NCBI RefSeq assembly: GCF_000720765.1
Contig: NZ_JODC01000007.1
Span: 434,001 to 498,000 of the forward strand
Direction: 5' to 3'
Origin: Streptomyces sp. NRRL S-646
GTDB taxonomy: Bacteria; Actinomycetota; Actinomycetes; Streptomycetales; Streptomycetaceae
Length of the DNA stretch: 64,000 nucleotides
The notes below the pieces were generated by a model. That model was not told where the DNA came from. It ran no database searches and saw only the letters and a program-made list of their open reading frames with translations. This document shows positions 18,577 through 26,824 of this stretch, in pieces. Positions within the stretch are counted from its first letter, which is position 1, and each line of letters opens with the position of its first letter. A program made the translations under genes and the position numbers.

Positions 18577-18676
18577 TGGCGTTCTCCTCTCGCCTCTCGG
18601 CGCGGGTGTGTGCAGCTCCATTGAACAGCGAGCAGCGGCCGCGGGGCTACGTCTGGCCGTCGATCGTCTGCCTGTA

Positions 18677-18745
18677 CGTCGTGGCTGGTCGCGCCCCGCG
18701 GCGGAGCCGCAAATGGATGCAGCCCCGCGCCCCTTCAGGGCGCGG
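18677..18745. repeat. Dispersed Streptomyces repeat with hairpin, overlapping the kinase stop
   Basis: It begins CGTCGTGGCTGGTCGCGC (18677-18694) and contains CAGCCCCGCGCC and the hairpin CCGCGCCC-cttca-GGGCGCGG (18725-18745). The same two blocks occur at 55513-55590 with a different central stem. The repeat supplies the final codons and stop of the histidine kinase gene, and its hairpin can act as the terminator. Confidence 0.7.
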
Positions 18746-19916
18746 CCGAACCGCGGGCTGCTTGGAACACCGCCCGTACTTCCCACCCGACCCCTGCCCG
18801 AGGCCCCGCGTGCAGTTCGCCGCCGAGGGCGGTCACCCGCTCCTTGAGGCCAACCAGGCCGAAGCCGCCGCCGTGGGCCGCGGCGGGGAGTTGGGTGCCG
18901 CCGCGGCCGTCGTCCGTGACCGAGACGCAGAGGTGGCCGGCGTCGTAGCGCACCTGGACGGTGATCTCGGCGGCGTCGGCCGCGTGGCGCCGCACGTTCG
19001 TCAGTGCCTCCTGGACGACCCGGAAGGCTGCCGCCTGAACCTCGTGCGGGAGGTCGTCGGGGACGGCGGGGTCGTGGTGCAGGGTGGCCTTCTGGATGGG
19101 GCTCGCGAAGCCTTCCGTCAGGCCGGCGATGCCCGCCAGGTCGCCCACCGGGCGGCGGTCGGCCTCCTCCCCGGTGTCGCGCAGCACGCCGACCGTGCGC
19201 CGCATCGAGGCGAGCGCCTCGGTCGCGGCGCGCTCGATGCCCGCCAGGACGGGATCCAGTTCCCGCGGCCGGGTGTCCGCCATCATGCGGGCCACCTGGG
19301 TCTGCACCAGGATGCCGGTGACGTGGTGGGCGACGAAGTCGTGCAGGTCGGCGGCGATCGCCACCCGCTCCTCTCGGCGGGTGTCGGCCACGGCGACCGT
19401 ACGGCGGTAGTCGAGGGAACGAAGGTAGGCGGCGAGCCCCGCGACAAGACCGGCGAGGGCCAGGCCCACCACCATGAAGCCGAGGGCTTCGCCGCCCTCC
19501 GTGCCGCCCAGGGAGTGGGAGTAGCGGACCGGTGTGGCCAGCAGGACGACCAGGTCCAGCAGGCCGCACACCACGGCCGAGCGCGGCGGGCAGTCCCGTA
19601 CGGCGATGAACAGCAGACACAGCAGGATCGCCGTCTCACCCGGGCCGAACAGGTCCGCCCGGCCGGACACCAGGGCGCCCACCGTGTAGAGCGCGGACAG
19701 CAGCGCGGGCACGGCGGTGCGCAGTTGCGGGGTGAGCCAGGCGGGGCGGCGCCGGGGCGGCCACAGGACGGCGGCCAGTCCGACCAGGAGCAGTACGACC
19801 GTCGGCCATACGCTCTGGCCCGCGTTGCCCGCTCCCGCGATGTCGGCGAGCGACGCCGCGAGCAGGAAGCCGACGCCGAATCCCTGGGCGCAGCCCCGGC
19901 CGGAGATGGAGGTCAT
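18735..19916 (-). CDS. NarL-type two-component sensor histidine kinase (HisKA_3)
   Basis: A 393-aa membrane kinase. The N-terminal half has about five or six hydrophobic helices without a clear extracellular sensor. The dimerisation/phosphoacceptor helix is AIAADLHDFVAHHVTGILVQ (His192), the N-box is VVQEALTNVRRHA, and the ATP-lid glycines are in DDGRGG and GGGFGLVGLKERV. Its natural partner would be a LuxR/NarL response regulator; the only candidate nearby is the regulator tail fused to an ABC ATPase at 20509. The stop codon lies in the loop of a repeat hairpin. Start 19916 gives a short tail before helix 1. Confidence 0.88.
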   Translation of the reverse strand: MTSISGRGCAQGFGVGFLLAASLADIAGAGNAGQSVWPTVVLLLVGLAAVLWPPRRRPAWLTPQLRTAVPALLSALYTVGALVSGRADLFGPGETAILLCLLFIAVRDCPPRSAVVCGLLDLVVLLATPVRYSHSLGGTEGGEALGFMVVGLALAGLVAGLAAYLRSLDYRRTVAVADTRREERVAIAADLHDFVAHHVTGILVQTQVARMMADTRPRELDPVLAGIERAATEALASMRRTVGVLRDTGEEADRRPVGDLAGIAGLTEGFASPIQKATLHHDPAVPDDLPHEVQAAAFRVVQEALTNVRRHAADAAEITVQVRYDAGHLCVSVTDDGRGGTQLPAAAHGGGFGLVGLKERVTALGGELHAGPRAGVGWEVRAVFQAARGSAAP

Positions 19917-20035
19917 GCGGCTCACCGTAGGCGAGGGTCTGCGGCGCCCGGATCGGCCGAATGGTCGAGGCCCCGCCGCCCGACCATGGCCGTATGACCG
20001 AGGCGCGCGCACATGCCCGCGGGCGAGGGTGAAGG

Positions 20036-20075
20036 CACCTCGTCGGAGGTCACCTCGTCAGCGAGCCACCTCGTC
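20036..20075. repeat. Three spaced copies of CACCTCGTC
   Basis: CACCTCGTC occurs at 20036, 20051 and 20067, at 15-16 bp spacing, in the 192-bp divergent region between the histidine kinase and the DUF4333 gene. Spaced direct repeats like this are how NarL-type regulators often bind, but the spacing is larger than the usual 11 bp, so this is only suggestive. Confidence 0.45.
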
Positions 20076-20108
20076 GGCGGTTTCCTCCCCAACCATCAGG
20101 AGTACGTG

Positions 20109-20480
20109 ATGCAGCTCGGCAAGTTCCTCGTCGGCGCCGTCGGTGGGGCGACCGCCGTGGTCGCTCTGGGCGGTCTGGGCACCTATCTGCTCTCCGGGAC
20201 CGAGTCGACGACCCACCTGGACGAGTACACCACCGCGCAGGTCGACGGGCACAAGGCGCTGGCCGCCAACATCGTCGCGGGCCGCACCGAGGGCAAGTAC
20301 CACCCGCTGCCGTGGGTCGGCAAGGACGTCTCCGGCGTCACCTGCCCGACCGGACTCAAGGCCGTCGCGGGGGCCTCCGTCACGTGCACCGGCAAGACCG
20401 GCGGCGGCAAGAGCGTCGACATCCGCGTCTCCGTGGTCAAGGCCACGAGTAAGTCCGTGACCTGGAAGTTCGAGCGCTGA
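20109..20480 (+). CDS. DUF4333 membrane-anchored protein
   Basis: A 123-aa protein with an N-terminal signal/anchor helix (FLVGAVGGATAVVALGGLGT) and an exported domain. The Cys pair in TCPTGLKAVAGASVTC is the DUF4333 hallmark, probably a disulfide outside the membrane. CAGGAG precedes the ATG at proper distance. It lies 28 bp ahead of the ABC ATPase fusion gene, so they may be co-transcribed. Function unknown. Confidence 0.8.
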   Translation: MQLGKFLVGAVGGATAVVALGGLGTYLLSGTESTTHLDEYTTAQVDGHKALAANIVAGRTEGKYHPLPWVGKDVSGVTCPTGLKAVAGASVTCTGKTGGGKSVDIRVSVVKATSKSVTWKFER

Positions 20481-20508
20481 GAAGAACCGGCGACCTGGGG
20501 AGACCATC

Positions 20509-21564
20509 GTGAACACCGTTCTGGCCGGACCCGGCCTGACCAAGAAGTACGGCTCGACCGCCGCCCTGGACGGCGTCGACGTGGAGGTCCGCGAGCGGGA
20601 CTCGCTGGCCATCATGGGTCCCTCCGGATCCGGCAAGTCGACCCTGCTCCACACCCTCGCCGGGATCATCCGCCCCGACGGCGGCACCGTCCTGCTGCGC
20701 GGGCAGGCCATCGACGGCCTGAGCGAGAACAAGCTCAGTGCCCTGCGCCGTAAGCGCTTCGGCTTCGTCTTCCAGTTCGGCCAGCTGCTGCCGGAGCTGC
20801 CCGCCGAGGAGAACGTCGCGCTGCCGCTGATGCTGGAGGGCATGCCCCGCCGGCAGGCGGTCCGGCAGGCCCGCCGCTGGTTCGCACCGCTCGGCCTCGA
20901 CGGCCTGGAGCAGCGCCGGCCCGGTCAGCTCTCCGGCGGGCAGGCCCAGCGGGTCGCCATCGCCCGCGCCCTGGTCGTCGAACCGGACGTGGTCTTCGCC
21001 GACGAACCGACGGGCGCCCTCGACCAGGCCACCAGCACCGAGGTCGTGCGCCTGCTCACCTCCGTCGCCCGGGAGCAGGGCGCCGCCCTGGTCATGGTCA
21101 CGCACGACGCGGACGTCGCCGACCCGATGCGGGTGGTCGTGGTCACCACCTTCGACCTCGACGAGTACGTGTACGGTGCGCTGCGCGGCGGCGCCTGCGG
21201 GTTCCTGCTGAAGGACTCCGGGCCGACGCTGCTGGCGGAGGCGGTGCGCGCCGCGGCGGCCGGTGACTCACTGGTCTCCCCGTCGGTCACGGTCCGTCTG
21301 CTCAAACACGTCACCGCCGACCCGAAGACGGATGTCCGCGCGCGGACCGCACCGCCGACCGAGTCCCTCACCGACCGCGAGCTGGACGTGGTCCGTCTGG
21401 TCGCCCTCGGCCGCACCAACGCCGAGATCGCCGCCGAGCTCTATGTCTCCCTCTCCACGGTCAAGACCCACCTCTCCAGCGTCCAGCTCAAGCTGGACGC
21501 CCGGAACCGGGTCGAGATCGCGGCCTGGGCGTGGCAGAACGGGTATGCGCAGCCGAGTACCTAG
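20509..21564 (+). CDS. Chimera: ABC transporter ATPase fused to the C-terminal part of a NarL-type response regulator
   Basis: A 351-aa in-frame fusion. Residues 1 to about 203 are a MacB/LolD-type ATPase with Walker A GPSGSGKS (37-44), signature LSGGQ (141-145), Walker B VVFADE (161-166) and H-loop His199, ending abruptly after THDADVAD. From about residue 207 the sequence is a response regulator: [19 protein letters not shown] is strand 4 onward of a receiver domain (Lys235 kept), then a linker and a LuxR HTH ([20 protein letters not shown] and [14 protein letters not shown]). Receiver strands 1-3 with the phospho-Asp, the ATPase C-terminus and any permease gene are missing. The best reading is a deletion between an ABC operon and a regulator gene; function of the product is doubtful. 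Confidence 0.88.
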   Translation: MNTVLAGPGLTKKYGSTAALDGVDVEVRERDSLAIMGPSGSGKSTLLHTLAGIIRPDGGTVLLRGQAIDGLSENKLSALRRKRFGFVFQFGQLLPELPAEENVALPLMLEGMPRRQAVRQARRWFAPLGLDGLEQRRPGQLSGGQAQRVAIARALVVEPDVVFADEPTGALDQATSTEVVRLLTSVAREQGAALVMVTHDADVADPMRVVVVTTFDLDEYVYGALRGGACGFLLKDSGPTLLAEAVRAAAAGDSLVSPSVTVRLLKHVTADPKTDVRARTAPPTESLTDRELDVVRLVALGRTNAEIAAELYVSLSTVKTHLSSVQLKLDARNRVEIAAWAWQNGYAQPST

Positions 21565-22451
21565 AGGTGCAGCACGCGCGCGACGGTGCGCAGCACTCCG
21601 TTGTCGTTGTTGGACGGGGCCAGGTGGCGGGCCCGTGCGATGACGTCCGGGTGGCTGTTGGCCATGGCGAAGGACCAATCGGCGGCGTCGAGCATCTCCA
21701 GGTCGTTGAGGTAGTCGCCGAAGACCATGGTCTGGGCTGGTGTGATGCCCAGTTCGCGCTGGAGGCGGCGCAGGGCGGCGCCCTTGTTGGCGGTGCGGTT
21801 CATGACGTCGACCCAGTGCTCGCCGGAGACCACGACCATGGGGGTCCCCCCGCTCGAGCGAAGTCGAGAGTGGGGGAGGGTGGCGGTGAAGGACTCCAGC
21901 GCGGGCGCGGTGGTGTGCGCGGCGGAGCCGAAGTCGAAGAGGGCGACCTTGATGACGTCGTCGTCGAGCGCGGTGGCGTCCTCGACGACGCGGTGCTCGA
22001 CGTAGTACTTGCGTACCTCTGCCAGGAACGCCTCGTCACTGCGCTCGACGTAGGCGGAGCGCTTGCCGCAGACGACGGCGCCCACGTCCACGCCTTCGGC
22101 GGTCAGCCGCCGTACGGCCTGCACGACGCGGGCCGCGACACCGGGCTCCAGCGGGTCCGAGCTGAGCTCCACGCCGTCGCGCACCACGTACGTGCCGTTC
22201 TCCGCGATGAACACCATGCCCTCGGCGACCGCGGCGAACTCCCGTGCCAGCGTGGCGTACTGCCGTCCGCTCGCCGGGCTGAACAGCACCCCGCGGCGGC
22301 GCAGTTCGGCCAGCGTCTCCCACAGCCCCGGCGGGATCCGCTTGGCGTCGTCCAGCAGCGTGCCGTCCATGTCGGTGACGACGAGGCGTATGTCGGCGGG
22401 GCCGGTGGGCGGGCCGGAGGCGGTGAGGAGCGGCGAGGCGGCGGAGGACAT
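21561..22451 (-). CDS. Cof-type HAD-superfamily IIB hydrolase with a repeat inserted in frame
   Basis: A 296-aa phosphatase. Motif I is LVVTDMDGTLLDD (about 23-35), motif II SPASGRQYATL, and the C-terminal block NKGAALRRLQRELGI plus VFGDYLNDLEML. Such enzymes dephosphorylate sugar phosphates, FMN or PLP. Residues about 191-204 (LPHSRLRSSGGTP) are encoded by a Streptomyces intergenic repeat (21838-21878) that entered the gene without breaking the frame, in the cap domain. The stop overlaps the convergent ABC fusion gene by 4 bp. Confidence 0.87.
   Translation of the reverse strand: MSSAASPLLTASGPPTGPADIRLVVTDMDGTLLDDAKRIPPGLWETLAELRRRGVLFSPASGRQYATLAREFAAVAEGMVFIAENGTYVVRDGVELSSDPLEPGVAARVVQAVRRLTAEGVDVGAVVCGKRSAYVERSDEAFLAEVRKYYVEHRVVEDATALDDDVIKVALFDFGSAAHTTAPALESFTATLPHSRLRSSGGTPMVVVSGEHWVDVMNRTANKGAALRRLQRELGITPAQTMVFGDYLNDLEMLDAADWSFAMANSHPDVIARARHLAPSNNDNGVLRTVARVLHL
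21838..21878. repeat. Streptomyces palindromic repeat inside a coding sequence
   Basis: The element runs from GGGGGTCCCCCCGCTCGAGC through GAAGTCGAGAGTGGGGGAG. It folds as a hairpin (CCCCC...GGGGG flanking CTCGA...TCGAG). From memory this sequence is dispersed between genes in many Streptomyces genomes. Here it adds about 13 codons to the HAD hydrolase at 21561-22451. Confidence 0.75.
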
Positions 22452-22530
22452 GACCTGCTTCCGGTGGGGCGCGACGGGGCGCGGGCTGGCTTACGGCGGT
22501 CCCGTCACCCTACGCGAGCTGCGCGGACGC

Positions 22531-23936
22531 TCAGCTTCCGGACCGGATCAGGCCCGCCAGGTAGCGCCACAACGACGAGCGCCGCTTGGCGGCCTGGTCC
22601 GGTACGGCGGGTGCATCGGGTACGTCCGCTGCAGGCGCCGGCGGGAGGGGCAGCGGCGGCCCGGACAGTTCGTAGCGCACCGGCAACGAGCGCAGCCCCG
22701 CATGAACGGCGAGGAACGCCACGGCAGTTGGTCGACGGGGAGGGCGAGCTCCAGGTGCCCGAACCGTTCGAAGACACGGCTCACGCCCGCTGCCGCGATC
22801 GTCGAGGCCAGCTCGCGGGCCGGGCACTGGCGGGGGCCCGCGCCCCACGAGAGGTGGGCGCGGCTGCTGATGCCGGCGCCGGGTGCCATCTGGCCGGCGA
22901 AGAGGGGGTCGGCGTGCGCGGCGGCGGAGGAGACCCACACGGGGTCGCCGGTGCGGATGGTGTAGTTGCCGAGCCGGGTGTCCGCGGCGGCGAACCTCGG
23001 CACGAAGTTGACCAGCGGCGGTTTGCGCATGACCACCCGGTTCATGGTCTCGCGCACCATGCCCGCGGACAGGGTGGTGCGGACCCCGCCGTCGCTGTCT
23101 CCTGCGATCACCTCGACGACCGTGTTGGAGATGAGGATGCCGACGTGGTCGGAGGTCATGCCGAGCAGCATGAACAGCTCGCGGGCCAGCGCGTCGACGG
23201 ACAGGTCCGGGTGGGCGGCCAGCAGCTGGGAGGGGAAGTCGTCGCCCGGCTTCTCGATCTTGGCGGCGGCGAGTTCGGTGAGCGTGACCAGCAGGCGTTC
23301 CAGGGCGGGTTCGGCGTCCGGGCCGGCGTCCAGCACCCGCCACATGTCCATCAGGGCGTCGTCGCCCTGCGAGCCGGGGAAGCCGAGCAGATGGCTCGCC
23401 GCCATCAGCGGGAGCGGGCGGGAGAACTGCGCCGAGAGGTCGGCCATGCCCGTGGCGCCCCCCTGGGCGAGCAGGCTGATCAGCTCGTCGGCGTAGCCGG
23501 TGACGGCCGCCTTGAGCCGCTTGGCCTGCGGGTTGTGGGGGTCCTGGAAGGGGCGCAGGGCGGTGTCCCAGGCGCCGCGCAGCGTGCGGTGGCCGGGGCC
23601 GCCCTGGATCAGTACGTGGTTGACCTCGAGGGAGGGGCCGAGCGGCCAGTCGGCGGGCACGCGGCCTTCCGTGCGGGCCCGCCAGTTCTCCAGGCCCTTG
23701 GGCCACCCGGAGTCGTCCTGGAGCATCTGCAGCGACTCGCGGTAGCCGAGCACGAGCCAGGCGGGCACTCCCAGCAGGTCGACCGGCGCGACCGGGCCGT
23801 GGCGCTCCCGCAGCCGCTCGTAGACGAGCGCGGGGCGGGTCTCGTAGTCCCGGGTGAGCAGGGGTTCCGGAGCCAGGTCCTCCAGCCGCGTGCCGCGCCG
23901 CTCCGCGCTGCTCTCGTCGACCAGGTGGAACTCCAT
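22531..23936 (-). pseudogene. Cytochrome P450 (CYP157-like) with a -1 frameshift near the C-terminus
   Basis: A soluble P450 of about 468 aa if repaired. The haem-ligand loop is SWGAGPRQCPARELAS. The I-helix LLGMTSDHVGILISN lacks the usual AGxxT pattern, and the K-helix reads RETMNRV, with Asn where ExxR needs Arg, as reported for CYP157 proteins. Near 22703 one base is missing: adding it turns SPFMRGCARC into SPFHAGLRSLPVRYELSG and continues in frame to the stop at 22531. As written, the product acquires an unrelated Arg/Pro-rich tail ending at 22548. The haem site itself is upstream of the shift. GGCGGAGGC precedes the ATG. No ferredoxin or conservon genes adjoin. Confidence 0.82.
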
Positions 23937-24072
23937 GCCTCCGCCGCCCCCTTCGACACCGCCCGTGACAGTCCGCGGCGTGCGGGTACGCGCGGATCCC
24001 GGGGACCGTACCTCAGGCGTCACAGAGGTCACACGGCAGGGTACTCACGGGTAGCAAGGCAGGCGCCTGCCT

Positions 24073-24540
24073 TCAATTCCGCTCGCCGCTCCCGGCCACC
24101 ATCCGCTCCAGCCGGTCGAAGCGTTCATGCAGGGCATGGACGGTCTCCTCGCCCAACTCCTGTGCGTGCAGGGCGAGATGGTGGCGGCGCCGTTGCTCCC
24201 GTCCGACGAACCAGGTCGCGAGGGCCGCGGTGACCATGCCGTACGTGGTGATCCCTACGACCATCACGACGGCGCCGATGATGCGGCCGCCGAGGGTCAC
24301 GGGATAGAAGTCGCCGTACCCGACGGTGGTCGCCGTCTCGATCGACCACCACAGCGCCTGCGGGTACGTCCGCAGGTTGGCGCGCGGTGCGCCGTGTTCA
24401 GCGACGACGACGGCCCACGAGCCGATCAGCATCACCACCCCCAGGACGGCCGTCGCCCCGCCCGCCGCCTTCAGATGCAGCGATCGGCCCTGCCGGCCGA
24501 GCAGCAACGCGACTGCCCTGGCCAGGAATCCGGGCAGCAT
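24073..24540 (-). CDS. Two-helix potassium channel
   Basis: A 155-aa membrane protein with a first helix (GGATAVLGVVMLIGSWAVVV), a pore helix and selectivity filter TATTVGYGDFYP, and a second helix (IIGAVVMVVGITTYGMVTA). The C-terminal tail is charged and probably coiled-coil (HALHERFDRLERMV), suited to tetramer formation. It is a minimal KcsA-type channel, as is common in Streptomyces. The start at 24540 has AAGGAG eight bases upstream; an ATG six codons further up does not. Confidence 0.9.
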   Translation of the reverse strand: MLPGFLARAVALLLGRQGRSLHLKAAGGATAVLGVVMLIGSWAVVVAEHGAPRANLRTYPQALWWSIETATTVGYGDFYPVTLGGRIIGAVVMVVGITTYGMVTAALATWFVGREQRRRHHLALHAQELGEETVHALHERFDRLERMVAGSGERN

Positions 24541-24691
24541 GGTCACTCCTTGGGACACGTCGGCATGAGGTCAGTGTCACCGCGGGCGGGATTGCCGGCA
24601 TGCCGGGCGGGGCGTTCGAGTTGCCGTGCGACGTGGCGCGTTGTGCGCTGGAGGGCATGTACTTCTCGTCACCGGGTGAAGGACCGGGGCC

Positions 24692-24934
24692 ATGACGGCG
24701 GATCCCCCCTCGGTGCCGGAGACCTACGGCTTCGACTGCACGGACTGCGGCCACGCCTGGCGGGCCGTCTTCCAGCTCATGTTCTTCACCGACCCGATGG
24801 ACTTCACGGGACTGACCACCCAGGAGTACGTCGACGAGGCCGGCCGGGCCGTGCGGTCGCCACTCGCTGACGCGGTCTGCCCGGAGTGCGGCGGGCGCAG
24901 GGTCCGCGTGCACGCGGAGCGGGGGACGCCTTGA
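24692..24934 (+). CDS. Small protein with two CxxC zinc knuckles
   Basis: An 80-aa protein with FDCTDCGHAW near residue 15 and VCPECGGRR near residue 63, a split zinc ribbon. The middle (FFTDPMDFTGLTTQEYVDEAG) is hydrophobic and acidic. Not recognised beyond the zinc ribbon. It is divergent from the K+ channel gene, separated by 151 bp. Confidence 0.65.
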   Translation: MTADPPSVPETYGFDCTDCGHAWRAVFQLMFFTDPMDFTGLTTQEYVDEAGRAVRSPLADAVCPECGGRRVRVHAERGTP

Positions 24935-25031
24935 CGGCCCGCTCACCCGAACGGGCTTGTGTGCCTGGTGGGGCGGTAGGGCCGGTGGTGCGCTGAGGGG
25001 AGGTCCCCCAGCTGCTCCGGAGGCATCCGCA

Positions 25032-25862
25032 ATGAGCCCTAGACCGTCCCCTCTCCTCGGTGTGTTCGCCTCGGCCGTGGCGGTGAGTGCGCTGCTGGCC
25101 ACCGCGTCGTGCTCGGGCGAGGGAGGCGGCTCCCAGGCCTCCGACGCCGCCGCCTCACCCCTCGCGGCCCGTACGTCGGCCCCGGCCCCGACCCGCACGT
25201 CCGCCCCACCGCGTCTCACCCAGGCCGGAGCACAGGCCGCGCTCATCACCGAGGACGACCTGGAAGGCAACTGGAACCAGGTCAAGGGCGCCGCCGCCTG
25301 GGGCGACACCCTGCTCATCGGCAAGGTCGACGTCGCCCAGTTCATCACCGCCAAGGCCGACGCGGCCGACTGCCAGCGGCTCCTCGACGCGCTCTACGAC
25401 GACGACCTGCTGGGCAAGCCGGCCGGCGCGTCCGCGCTGACCGGGTTCGAGCAGGGCGATTCCCGTCTCCTCCACCAGGTCGCCGCCTACAACCGCGTCC
25501 GGCTGAGTGCCGCGCTGGCCTGGCTCAAGACCCTGCCGGCCAAGTGCGACCAGTTCACCGCGACCGACGCCAAGGGCGGCAAGCGGACGGTCCAGGTGAC
25601 CTCCGCCACGGTGCCCAAGCAGGGCGACGCCCGGCAGGGTCTGCACGTGACAGTGCAGGGCACCGCGAACGGCGAACCCGCCACCCTCACCCTGGACGTG
25701 GCCGCCGTACGCGTGGGCAGCGACGCGATCACCGTCACCGCCGGCGGCCTGGCCGGGGGCGCGCACGACTCGCTGGAGCCGGCGGTACGCAAGGGCGCCC
25801 AGCGGCTCAAGGACGTCCAGGCCGGCAAGACGCCCGCCGCCGGTCCCGGCCGGGCCGGCTGA
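25032..25862 (+). CDS. Putative lipoprotein, function unknown
   Basis: A 276-aa exported protein. A signal sequence (SPLLGVFASAVAVSALLA) leads to TASCSGEGG, a loose lipobox with Cys near residue 27, then an Ala/Ser/Thr/Pro-rich linker. The mature part (ITEDDLEGNWNQVKGAA and later VQVTSATVPKQGDARQGLHV) resembles Streptomyces lipoproteins with a LpqN/sensor-like fold. Expected to be anchored to the outer face of the membrane. The start fits the signal peptide. Confidence 0.75.
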   Translation: MSPRPSPLLGVFASAVAVSALLATASCSGEGGGSQASDAAASPLAARTSAPAPTRTSAPPRLTQAGAQAALITEDDLEGNWNQVKGAAAWGDTLLIGKVDVAQFITAKADAADCQRLLDALYDDDLLGKPAGASALTGFEQGDSRLLHQVAAYNRVRLSAALAWLKTLPAKCDQFTATDAKGGKRTVQVTSATVPKQGDARQGLHVTVQGTANGEPATLTLDVAAVRVGSDAITVTAGGLAGGAHDSLEPAVRKGAQRLKDVQAGKTPAAGPGRAG

Positions 25863-25975
25863 CGGCCGTTCAACCCGCCCATTCCGCACACCTGATCGGC
25901 CGATTCCCGGGACAGCGTGATCACCGGGCGGCACAATGGCGGCGACAGCCACAGGTGTTGAGAAGGAGCAGAGTT

Positions 25976-26785
25976 GTGAGTGAGAGCCACACCCCGGGCG
26001 GGTCGGCGAGGCTGAACACCGGTGTGGCGCACAACGCGCGCGTGTGGAACTACTGGATCGGCGGCAAGGACAACTACGAGGTCGACGCGCAGGTCGGCGA
26101 GCACGTCGCCGGGATGTTCCCGATCATCCGGGAGATCGCCCGCGCGGACCGCTGGTTCCTGGGCCGGGCGGTGCGGTTCCTGGCCGAGGAGCGCGGGGTG
26201 CGGCAGTTCCTGGACATCGGCACGGGGCTGCCGACGGCGGACAACACCCACCAGATCGCCCAGCGCATCGCACCCGACGCGCGGATCGTCTACGTCGACA
26301 ACGATCCCATCGTGCTCGCCCACGCCCGCACCCTGCTGACGGGCACCCACGAGGGCGTCACCGACTACATCGACGCCGACGTCCACGACCCCGACGCCAT
26401 CCTCGAACGCGCCTCCGGGACCCTCGACTTCACCAAACCGGTCGCGGTGATGATGCTGGGCATCCTCAACTTCGTACTGGACGCGGAGAAGGCGCGCGAG
26501 ATCGTACGGAAGGTCATGGCCGCGATGCCCGCCGGCAGCTTCCTGGTCCTCACCCATCCCACCTTCGACGACGACCTGGGCGGCGCGGGCCAGATCCCGG
26601 CCATGAAGTTCTGGAACGAGAACGCCACCCCGCCGATCACCGCCCGCAGCGGCGAGGACATCGCGGCCTTCTTCGACGGCCTGGACCTCCTCGAGCCCGG
26701 CCTGGTGTCCTGCTCGCAGTGGCGCGCCGAGCCCGGATCGCCCGCCGTGGTACCGCAGTTCGGCGCGGTGGCCGTGAAACCCTGA
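25976..26785 (+). CDS. DUF574 family SAM-dependent methyltransferase (copy 2)
   Basis: A 269-aa paralog of the protein at 9912. NARVWNYWIGGKDNYEVD, FLDIGTGLPTADNTHQIAQR and VYVDNDPIVLAHARTLL match the first copy almost block for block; the C-terminal thirds differ. GTG start with GAAGGAG upstream. The acceptor substrate is unknown. It stands 39 bp upstream of the glutamine-synthetase-like gene and could share its transcript. Confidence 0.88.
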   Translation: MSESHTPGGSARLNTGVAHNARVWNYWIGGKDNYEVDAQVGEHVAGMFPIIREIARADRWFLGRAVRFLAEERGVRQFLDIGTGLPTADNTHQIAQRIAPDARIVYVDNDPIVLAHARTLLTGTHEGVTDYIDADVHDPDAILERASGTLDFTKPVAVMMLGILNFVLDAEKAREIVRKVMAAMPAGSFLVLTHPTFDDDLGGAGQIPAMKFWNENATPPITARSGEDIAAFFDGLDLLEPGLVSCSQWRAEPGSPAVVPQFGAVAVKP

Positions 26786-26824
26786 CGGAGCAGCCCTGAC
26801 GGACGTGCCGAGCGTGGAGGACGT

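Noticed and set aside
21531..24233. A 900-codon plus-strand frame across the HAD and P450 genes
   Set aside because: No recognisable domain and composition typical of antisense shadows; both opposite-strand genes have clear family motifs.
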